Shown in pieces: positions 6,815-14,200 of a stretch of DNA of 23,286 bases (position 1 is its first letter; every line of letters starts with the position of its first letter). Position numbers and translations under genes: made by a program. Source of the DNA: Massilia sp. UBA2604 (GTDB lineage: Bacteria > Pseudomonadota > Gammaproteobacteria > Burkholderiales > Burkholderiaceae_D); NCBI GenBank assembly GCA_002339265.1, contig DDKG01000260.1:1-23286 (forward strand), read 5' to 3'. The notes beneath the pieces were generated by a model. The model was not told the origin of the DNA, ran no database searches, and saw nothing but the letters and a program-made list of their open reading frames with translations.

Positions 6815-8640
6815 TACTTCAATTCCTTTTCGATCTGTTGCTCCAACTGGCCCAGGCCGGCGCCGAAGCGGTGGAGTTCGGCGGACAAGGCCCCGCTCAG
6901 CGCATCCACTTCCTTGTCCAGCGCATCCCACAGGGCGGCTGCACTGGCGCGGATCTGGGTGTCGAGCTGTTCCTGGCCGCTGCGCAGGGCGGCCAGCCGG
7001 ATCTGCTGCAGGTTGTCGCCGACAGCAAGTTCGATCTCGTCGTAGCGCGTCGATGCGCTGTCGCCGGTGGCGCCGCCAAGGCCGCCGCCGATGCTGGCGC
7101 CGAGCGCGGCCCCTGCAGGCCCGCCGAGGAAAAGTCCGATGCCGCCGCCGATCAGCCCGCCAAGCATGCTGTTGCGGGTACGGGTGCCGCTCTGGACGCG
7201 CGGGATTTTTTCGGTCACCTTTTCGACTTCGAAGTCGGGCAGGCTCATCATGCCGCTGCTGGCGTACGATTGCTCGATCGCGCTGGCGAAGCCATCCATG
7301 ATTTCCTCGAACATGCCGGCCAGGTTCTTGCGCGCGATCTCGCGGAACTGCGTGTTGAGCGCCTGCTGGAGATCGCCCAATTGCGCATCCATGCCGCCCT
7401 GGGCGCGCAGCTCTTCGAGTTGGTCGAAACGGGCATCGACGAAGGCCTGCAGTTCGGCGTGCGCCTTGTGCACGATCACGTTCAGCTGCTTCCCGGAGCG
7501 CTCCCGCATCTGGACCAGCTCGGTGCGCAGCGCTTCCAGCTGGCTGTCATAGGGCTGCAAGCCGGCCTGGCAGGCCCGCACGAAGGTCAGCAGGTTGTTG
7601 ATCGGGGTCTGGCGCTTGATCCGCACCGCATCTTCGCGCGCGATCCGCTCCAGGATGGCGCACAGTTCGCCCATCCCGCTGTCGGCGAATTCGTCCGGGT
7701 CGTCCGCGTGTCGCTGCGCATGGCGCGCCGAGATCGATACGATGCGGATGGCGCTGGCGGCAGCGTGCCCGCAGGCTTCTTCCAGCACCCCGCGCACGTA
7801 GTCGCGCTGGCCCGCGCGGCGCTGGGGATCCTTCATCACCACCTTGTGCACCAGCGCGCCGTCAGCGTCGACGTCGGTCTCGATGTCGTCGCTGCCGGTC
7901 AGCAGCAGCAGGACATCCTTGTTCTTGCCGACCAGGCTTTGGACTTCTTTCATGTCGCTGTCGCGGCCGGGCGCATCGGATTTCATCGTATACAAGATCA
8001 GGTCGGCATGCTCGACATAGCTGCGCGCCAGGGCCTCGTTGTCCTGGTTCAGCGAATGCATGCCGGGCGAGTCCACCCAGGTCAGTCCGGGCAAAGAAAA
8101 GCCCTGGATCGAACTGGTGGCTTCGGTGGCGCCCACGCGGAACTCGCGCTTGAGTTCGGCCTCCTTGTCGACATCCCCGCCGCGCACCTCGGTGCGGTCG
8201 GTCGAAAAGTAAGCCGGAACCAGCTCTCGCGGGACATCACGCTTGTGTTCAAGGGTAGGATCGGTATCGCCCCAGGCCATGTAGTTCCCGAGCGAGCTCT
8301 TGCCCGATTTGACCTTGCCGTTGACGAAGACCAGCAGCGAGTCTTCGAAGCCGGCCCGAAATGCCACACCCTTGTCACGGCCGGTCACCTTGTCGTCCCA
8401 TTCCACCTGGGTTTCCTGCATCGTTTCGATGAACGCCACGACCTGGGCATGGATGGGACTCGTCTTCGGCACGCGCTTGCGTGCCTGGTTCAACAGTACT
8501 TCTACGTTCCCGAGAAACTGCTTGCGCAGCAATTCGAATTGCCGTTCGTAGTCCTTCGCAGTGCGCAGCGATTGGTCGAACTGGCCCTGGAGTTGCTGGA
8601 ACGATGCCAGCAGCCCTTGACGGTTGATACTATGGTTCAT
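6814..8640 (-). CDS. Dynamin-like GTPase (608 aa) with glycine-zipper membrane segment, first large GTPase of the operon
   Basis: A second dynamin-like GTPase, divergent from its neighbour. An N-terminal helical region (1-95) precedes the P-loop NGKVKSGKSS (107-116), with G2 threonines in ATEATSSI (171-178), G3 VDSPG (189-193) and a G4-like LTGSDD (247-252). A long helical stalk follows (350-460). Residues 493-526 (LGGLIGGGIGLFLGGPAG and onward) are a glycine-zipper-like hydrophobic hairpin, likely the membrane-inserting paddle. A second coiled region ends in EKELK. The start at 8640 follows the preceding stop by 19 bases; its Shine-Dalgarno is weak (GGAAC). Its stop overlaps the next gene by one base. 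Pairs of dynamin-like proteins that assemble together are known in bacteria, and a pair is the simplest reading here. Confidence 0.87.
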   Translation of the reverse strand: MNHSINRQGLLASFQQLQGQFDQSLRTAKDYERQFELLRKQFLGNVEVLLNQARKRVPKTSPIHAQVVAFIETMQETQVEWDDKVTGRDKGVAFRAGFEDSLLVFVNGKVKSGKSSLGNYMAWGDTDPTLEHKRDVPRELVPAYFSTDRTEVRGGDVDKEAELKREFRVGATEATSSIQGFSLPGLTWVDSPGMHSLNQDNEALARSYVEHADLILYTMKSDAPGRDSDMKEVQSLVGKNKDVLLLLTGSDDIETDVDADGALVHKVVMKDPQRRAGQRDYVRGVLEEACGHAAASAIRIVSISARHAQRHADDPDEFADSGMGELCAILERIAREDAVRIKRQTPINNLLTFVRACQAGLQPYDSQLEALRTELVQMRERSGKQLNVIVHKAHAELQAFVDARFDQLEELRAQGGMDAQLGDLQQALNTQFREIARKNLAGMFEEIMDGFASAIEQSYASSGMMSLPDFEVEKVTEKIPRVQSGTRTRNSMLGGLIGGGIGLFLGGPAGAALGASIGGGLGGATGDSASTRYDEIELAVGDNLQQIRLAALRSGQEQLDTQIRASAAALWDALDKEVDALSGALSAELHRFGAGLGQLEQQIEKELK

Positions 8641-8659
8641 GAAGGCTGTTCCGCTCCGT

Positions 8660-9238
8660 TCAAGCCGTCATGGCAAGTTGTTGTTTCAAGCCCAGCAAGT
8701 GCTTCCTCGCCTTGTCGAGATCCTCGAGCTGGGAAGTCATCTCCTTCGCTTCCAGGATCGACTCGCTCAGCTCCTGCGCAGGCGTGAGCTGGAATGCACG
8801 GTGATAGACCGTGGCATAAAAACGCAGGTTGTCGACGATGGCTTCGGTATCGTCATGCAAGCCGGGGAAGGCGTCGCGCAGCTCGGAGGCGAAGAACAGC
8901 GTGTTGCCGTCGTTTTCCTGCTCGATCGCGAGACCCTTCGGCTTCAGTTTCGCCGTGAAGTCATCGCCGATCACATTGGCCAAGCCATCGAGCGCGTCGC
9001 GCAGGCTGGCGCCGTGCTCATCGCCCCGCTGCTTGAACAGCGCATGGGCGGCAGCGACCTTCTGCTCGCGCTCGCGGCCCTTGCGCTCCTGTTCGGCCGC
9101 CTCGCGACGACGGCGCTGTTCCGCATCGTCGCTGCTGCTGGAGCTGTTGCCGCTCGGCTTATCGTCGTCCGACACCGCGGCGGCGATTGCCGCACCGATG
9201 CCGACCACCGCGGCGCCTATCAACCATGGTAATGGCAT
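8660..9238 (-). CDS. Membrane-anchored coiled-coil protein (192 aa) of the dynamin operon
   Basis: The N-terminal segment LPWLIGAAVVGIGAAIAAAV (3-22) is a single glycine/alanine-rich transmembrane helix or signal anchor. It is followed by an acidic and serine-rich linker (SDDDKPSGNSSSSSDD) and a highly charged coiled coil (EQRRRREAAEQERKGREREQ). A compact helical domain follows (about 75-150), then another coil (SESILEAKEMTSQLEDLDKA). No catalytic motif is seen and I do not recognise the family. The start at 9238 lies 3 bases after the preceding GTPase stop, with AGGGA spaced well upstream. By position and size it resembles the small middle partner in LeoABC-type dynamin clusters and could supply the membrane anchor and stalk for the short GTPase encoded just before it. 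That is inference from context. Confidence 0.75.
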   Translation of the reverse strand: MPLPWLIGAAVVGIGAAIAAAVSDDDKPSGNSSSSSDDAEQRRRREAAEQERKGREREQKVAAAHALFKQRGDEHGASLRDALDGLANVIGDDFTAKLKPKGLAIEQENDGNTLFFASELRDAFPGLHDDTEAIVDNLRFYATVYHRAFQLTPAQELSESILEAKEMTSQLEDLDKARKHLLGLKQQLAMTA

Positions 9239-9241
9239 GTC

Positions 9242-10060
9242 TTATCCCTGAATTTTCTTGAATGAGGCTGCGCTGTCGTCGAGGAAACGGCGCAGTTGCT
9301 GGATCTGGTCGTTGAAAACACCGAAACGCGACGCCACCCTGGCGCGCAGGTCGTCGCGGCTGCGCCGCAGGGCGCGCTGAGCCAGCTCGACGTCCTGCAG
9401 CAGACCGTCGACCGCGCGGCGCGCCTTTTCCGCCCGCACCGCCCGCACATCGGCGACGACCTGATGCAGGTGAGCGATCAGGGGGGCGATGCCGCTGGCA
9501 GCGACCAGGGCATCCTTCTGCTTCAGGACGCCATCCTGGTACAGTTTTCCGGAGACGCGGAAAATCGGCGGGGTGAATCCGAGCACCTCGGCGCACTGCT
9601 GGCCGATACGCGCCTCGATCTGGGTGATTTTCTCAGGCACTTCCTTTTCGATCTTGCTCAACACCACGACGATATTGCTCGATGCGTACTCGCCGAGCGA
9701 GGCGCCCAGCTTGCGCAGGAACTCGACCTCGACCTTTTCCAGCTCGCCCTGCGGCTGGTGCACGAACATGACGATGTCGCCCTCGCTGGCGCCGTTCTGG
9801 GCATGGGAGTCGTCCTCGTCGTTGGCATCGAGGCCGGGCGTGTCGAGGTAGATGCACTGGGACGTTACACAGCGCGCATTCTCGACAGTTTCGCGAATAT
9901 CATTGGTCTTGAAATACTCTTGCTGCACATGTTCGGTCAGCATATTCATCAAGAAGCTTTTGCCTGCATTCATTAAGCCGTAGGCAACGATGACCGGCTT
10001 GTCCGCCTGCCGGCGGGCCATGAAGGCCTCGACTCTTGTTTCGATTTCGTCGTACGTCAT
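9242..10060 (-). CDS. Short dynamin-like/Era-like GTPase (272 aa), first gene of the dynamin operon
   Basis: A GTPase head with only a short helical tail. Seen: P-loop GLMNAGKSFLMNML (28-41), G3 LDTPGLDAND (72-81), a G4-position VVVLSKIEKE (131-140) lacking NKxD, and a G5-like RVSGK (168-172). The last 65 residues form a coiled coil (AVRAEKARRAVDGLLQDVEL, ending near FKKIQG). The P-loop and preceding strand (KPVIVAYGLMNAGKS) closely parallel those of the operon's last dynamin (DAVIMVYGVYNAGKS), so the two are probably related by duplication. The ATG at 10060 is chosen because AGGTGA lies five bases upstream; a GTG at 10066 would add two residues. Dynamins normally carry a long stalk, so this protein probably needs a partner; the adjacent anchored coiled-coil protein is the obvious candidate. 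Confidence 0.83.
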   Translation of the reverse strand: MTYDEIETRVEAFMARRQADKPVIVAYGLMNAGKSFLMNMLTEHVQQEYFKTNDIRETVENARCVTSQCIYLDTPGLDANDEDDSHAQNGASEGDIVMFVHQPQGELEKVEVEFLRKLGASLGEYASSNIVVVLSKIEKEVPEKITQIEARIGQQCAEVLGFTPPIFRVSGKLYQDGVLKQKDALVAASGIAPLIAHLHQVVADVRAVRAEKARRAVDGLLQDVELAQRALRRSRDDLRARVASRFGVFNDQIQQLRRFLDDSAASFKKIQG

Positions 10061-10123
10061 GCTCACCTGTTCATAGAAGGATCAGTTGCTCGCCTCCCGC
10101 GACATCGGGGAAAGCCAGCAAAT

Positions 10124-10164
10124 GTTATCAAAGTAATTTTCCAGGCAGCAACTTTTAATTGCAA
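10124..10164 (-). promoter_or_regulatory. Candidate promoter of the dynamin operon
   Basis: This AT-rich stretch stands out from its GC-rich surroundings. Read on the minus strand it offers TTGCAA (10164-10159) with a 17-base spacer to GAAAAT (10141-10136), or TTGCTG (10151-10146) with a 16-base spacer to GATAAC (10129-10124). Neither pair is a strong sigma-70 match. The location, 65-105 bases upstream of the first gene and next to a dyad, fits a promoter. Confidence 0.3.
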
Positions 10165-10194
10165 ACTTGAACATACTGTTGTTTGTTCGCAATT
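10157..10194. promoter_or_regulatory. Imperfect dyad upstream of the dynamin operon (candidate operator)
   Basis: Arms AATTGCAAAC (10157-10166) and GTTCGCAATT (10185-10194) are complementary at 9 of 10 positions around an 18-base spacer. A second, offset pair GAACA (10169-10173) and TGTTC (10184-10188) lies inside. The element sits just upstream of, or overlapping, the candidate -35 region of the dynamin operon. It has no T tract on either side, so it looks more like a protein-binding site than a terminator. Confidence 0.4.
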
Positions 10195-10244
10195 TGAGGT
10201 CGCGGTATGCTGCCTGGTCTATGGCGCAGGAATGATGATCGCAG

Positions 10245-10271
10245 GCAATGCGACAAACGGCGTCGCAATGC
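10245..10271. repeat. Inverted repeat downstream of the Tsx-like gene
   Basis: Arms GCAATGCGAC (10245-10254) and GTCGCAATGC (10262-10271) pair at 9 of 10 positions around a 7-base spacer; the inner TGCGAC/GTCGCA is perfect. It lies about 60 bases past the Tsx-like stop in its direction of transcription and may help end that transcript, although no T tract follows. The rest of the 272-base gap between the Tsx-like gene and the dynamin operon holds only the dyad and candidate promoter listed separately and a short CGG run at 10311-10325. Confidence 0.35.
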
Positions 10272-10332
10272 TGACGGGGAGACAGGATGGGACGTGCCGG
10301 CGAGCGCCATCGGCGGCGGCGGCGGGTAGCGG

Positions 10333-11202
10333 CTAGAAGTGGTATTCGGCGCGGACCATCGGCGTACTGGCGCGCTGCCCGCGTCCGCCGGTGGTCGCGC
10401 GTGAGTTGCCGAACTTGTTGTTCCAGAACTGGTACTCGACGCCGATACGGAAGCGGTTCTTCTTCTGCCCGAAGTGGGCGCCGAGGTCATACATCAGCTG
10501 CATGTCGATATTGGTCTCCGCGCCGGTCGGATTGCCGGTTTCGTCCAGCCCCTTCTCGGCGATGAAGTTGGCATAGCCCTCGAAGGCCCAGCGTTCGTTC
10601 AGCGGGATGCCCCAGCTGACGTTGAGCATCGGGTGGTTCTCGTACTTGTAGCGGCCGCGCACTTCCGAGATCGGCGCGAAGGCGCCGCTCGGTGCATTGC
10701 TCTCGCGGATCAGGAGGATGCTGGTGCTGAGGAAGCCCGGCACGTCCCACATCAGGGTCGGGCCGACCACCAGCATGCGCTTACGCGAATTGTAGCCGAC
10801 GTCGTGCTTGGTGTTGACGTCGAAGCCGGCCGTGAGTCCGACGCCCTTCACCTTCCCGAAGCGCAGCTCGCGCCCGCTCAGCGCGCCGATGTCGAGCGTG
10901 TGGCGGTACAGCAGGTAGGATTCCTCGGCGCCGGAACTGCCGCCGAGCGAGCGCGGATCGTTGCGATCCGACTTGAGCCAGTCGAGGTTGAAGTAGTTGC
11001 TGCCGTACTTGTAGCCGCTGGCGTGGGTCAGCGCGAGCACGTGCTTGTCGATGTGTTCCGGATTGAAGGGCTCGGCGAAGCGGCTGCCGTAGCGCCAGCT
11101 GATGGCGGTGTCGCTCCAGTCGAGCGCCTGCGCGGGACCGGCCGCGAATCCCGCGGCCAGCAGGCAGGCGCCGCAGCCGAGGGCGCGGGTGACGATGTTC
11201 AT
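10333..11202 (-). CDS. Tsx-like nucleoside-channel outer-membrane protein
   Basis: An outer-membrane beta-barrel of the Tsx/OmpK channel family (289 residues), associated with nucleoside uptake. The N-terminus MNIVTRALGCGACLLAAGFA followed by AGPAQA-LDW is a signal peptide with an A-x-A cleavage site. The mature protein begins with the family pattern WSDTAISWRYGSRFAEPFNP and continues with LTHASGYKYGSNYFNLDWL, amphipathic strands throughout, and a terminal aromatic residue (RAEYHF) as expected for BAM recognition. The ATG at 11202 is preferred over an upstream frame extension because AGGA lies eight bases before it and the signal peptide then starts correctly. It begins 10 bases after the stop of the giant NdvB-like gene, so the two are probably co-transcribed. 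The substrate could be a nucleoside or another small solute. Confidence 0.87.
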   Translation of the reverse strand: MNIVTRALGCGACLLAAGFAAGPAQALDWSDTAISWRYGSRFAEPFNPEHIDKHVLALTHASGYKYGSNYFNLDWLKSDRNDPRSLGGSSGAEESYLLYRHTLDIGALSGRELRFGKVKGVGLTAGFDVNTKHDVGYNSRKRMLVVGPTLMWDVPGFLSTSILLIRESNAPSGAFAPISEVRGRYKYENHPMLNVSWGIPLNERWAFEGYANFIAEKGLDETGNPTGAETNIDMQLMYDLGAHFGQKKNRFRIGVEYQFWNNKFGNSRATTGGRGQRASTPMVRAEYHF

Positions 11203-11212
11203 GATCTTGATC

Positions 11213-14200
11213 CTATGCTTCCGGCGCTCCAGGCGTGCGCGCAACCCGCAATTCTACCTTGTGGTCACGCCGGTCGTCGCGCAGCGCGATGGTCCAATCC
11301 GGGCAGGGTTGGCCGTCCAGCAGCATCTCTTCCGGCCCTTCCGTGGCCCGCACCGTGATCTCGTAGAACGCGCCGTGGTGACGGTAGCGCAGGCTGAAGC
11401 CGTTCCAGCCCGGCGCCAGGCGCGGCCGCAAACGCAGCGCGCCGCCATGGCGCTCGAGGCCCAGCAGCGCTTCGACCAGTAACAGCCAGGTCCACGCCGC
11501 CGAGGAGGTGGCGAAGCCGCCGATGGCGCGGCCGGCGTGCGGCGCGATCGTGCGCAGGCCGCCGCTCATCAGGTAGGGCGGCCCATCGCCATGGGCCTGC
11601 GGATCGAGCAGATGCGCCAGCTGCCATGCGCTGCCGGTGTCGCCCAACCGTGCGAATCCCGCCGCGGCCCAGGCGGTGGCGCGGTGGTCCTGGCCGGGAC
11701 TCGACGTCACGCGTTCGCTCCATGCGCCATCCACCGGCGGCTCGCAGCGCGGCAAGGCGCCGTCGGTGCGCAGGCGCTGCACCGCTGCGCGCAGCGCCTG
11801 CGGCCCCTGCGCCGCCCCGGCCTCCAGCGCCCAGCACTGGGTCGACAGCTCGACGCGGCAGGCGGCATTGGCGATCGAGCCGAGGGCATTGCTGCTGTCC
11901 AGCCAGGTCCAGCGATACCAGTCGCCGTCCCAGCCGTGTTCCTCGCACTGCGCGCGCAGCGCCAGCGCCGCGCCGCGGCAGGTGGTGGCGAAGCCGAAGT
12001 CGCCGCGGCGGTCGGCCACCTCGGCGAAGCGCTGCAGCACCGCCACCATGAAGAAGCCCAGGCGCACGCTTTCGACGCGGCCCGGCACGCCCTCGTCATG
12101 CAGTCGCCCTGCCGCCGGCGGAAGGCCGCGCGGGCCGAAGCGCAGGCAGCCGCGCAGGCCGTGCACGCAGTGCTGGTACAGGTCATCATGCTCCGACAGG
12201 CGTACGGACAGCAGCGCATGGTCGTCGGTCACCGTGAGATAGCGCGTCAGCGCATACGGCAGCCACAGGAAGTCTTCGACCACGCTGTCCTTTGTGAACG
12301 CCGGCGCGGCGCGCAACAAGGCCTCGCGCAGCAGTTCGGGACGGGCGTGGGCACAGGCCAGCGCCGACTGCAGGCGCAGCGCCGGGTCGCGCTCACCCAT
12401 CATGGCGCCGAGCGCCTGGTAGGGCAGCCAAGCATTGACGCGCAGGTCGAACACGGGGTCGGGCGTGTGCACGGTGACGGCGCCAAGCGTGACATCCCAC
12501 CAGTCGCGCAGGCGCTGCCATGCGGCGGCCGCGGCCAGCGCGGTGCCATGGCGCTGGACCACCGCGCTGGCGTCCAGGCTGCCGGGGCCGGCCACGCCCA
12601 GCACGAAGACCAGTTCGCACTCGGCGCCCGGCGCCAGCGTGACGCCGGCCTGCAGCGCCGCGCACGGGTCGAAGCCCGCCCCGGCGGCGCCCGACAGCCC
12701 GGTGCGTTCCAGCGCCGCCGGCCGCGCGATGGCGCCAAGGCGGCCGATGAATTCCTGGCGGTCGCAGGTCACGGCGACCTGCTCGGCGTCGACGTGGAAG
12801 AACGCGACCTTGTCGTCGAAACCCGCGCCGAAGGCATTGCGGGCCAACAGCGCGCCGCTGGCGAGATCGCGGCCGGTCACCACCTGCAGGCCGGGCGGGG
12901 TTTGCGCATCGTCCAGCAGCCACTCCACATACCCGGTCGCGCTCAGGCGGCGCGGTGCATCGCTGTCGTTGCGCAGGCGTAGCACGCTGTACTTGAGCGG
13001 CGCATCCTGGGCGACGAAGCAGCGCAGCACGGAGTGGATGCCGTGGACACGGTGTTCGAACATGCTGTAGCCGATGCCGTGGCGCGTCGTGTACGGCTCG
13101 GGCGACGGCGCCGGCCATGGCGTCGGCGACCAGACGGCGCCGCTGTCCTCGTCGCGCAGGTAGAAGGCCTCGCCGCCCTGCGGCGCGATCGCTTCTTCGT
13201 CTCCCGCCGTCAGGCGCGTGGCGCGCTCGCCGCTCCAGCTGACGGCATGGCCGCGCTCCGAGACGATGCTGCCGAATCCATCGTTGGCCAGAAGGTTGAT
13301 CCACGGCGCGCCGGGCGCGGCGATGCCGGGGCTGCTGTGCACCACGTATTCGCGGCCATCCGGCGTGAAACCACCGATCGGCGCGGCGTCGGTCATGGGT
13401 GCTGCGCTCCACGCCTGCGCCGGCGCGGTGGCCGCGAATGGCGGCATCACGGCGCTGCCCGCGCGCCCGGCGCGACGCAGCTGGTCGGCCAGGTCGCCGC
13501 GCTCGCTGGAGAGCAGCACGCTGGCGGCGGAGCGCAGCAGGATGCGGTCCTCGTGCGGCACGTCTTCCTTCAGGTGCAGGTGCAGTCCGCCCGGCTGATC
13601 GAAGCTGGACGGGTCGACCAGCGGCATTGCCAGGTGCATCAGGGCTTCGCGCGCCGCGCGGCTGTCGCACAGCACCAGCAGGTCGACCGCCAGGCCGTGC
13701 TCGCGCCAGTAGCCGTGGGCTTGCAGCAGCTGGCGCGCGAGGCCGGTATCCGGTCCCTCGCCCAGTTGCAGCAACAGCAGCGGCAAGTCGCCCTGGACGC
13801 CATAGGCCTGCAAGTCGGCGCGCCCGCGCTGGTTGCGCGCGATGACGGCGGGATCGGCGCGCAGCCCCAGCGTGGGCTGCAGCAGGCAGCCGGCCAGACG
13901 GTTGATCAGCTGGGCGTCGGCTTCTCCCAGCTCTCCGCGGCGCAACTCGGCCTGGGCCAGGGTCCAGGCAGCCTCGATCGCGTGGTCGACCTCGTGAGCG
14001 ACCCCGTAGCGCGCCGCCAGCTCGCGCGCCAGTGCGCGGCTGGAGGCGGCGCCCAGCACCAGGTCGACCGTGACCTCCTGCTGCGGCGCCAGGGTCACCG
14101 TGCGCCGCAGCGCCAGCAATGCTTCATCGGGCTCCGGATCCAGGCCCGGCAGCGCCCCGCCTTTCATCACCGCCGCCGGCCGGTGGAGATCATGGCCACG

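Noticed and set aside
10169..10188. LexA/SOS box at the GAACA...TGTTC dyad
   Set aside because: The spacing does not fit either the CTGT-N8-ACAG or the GAAC-N4-GTTC pattern.
10311..10325. Run of CGG triplets as a microsatellite or phase-variation tract
   Set aside because: About five units only, located after a stop codon, and normal for DNA of this GC content.
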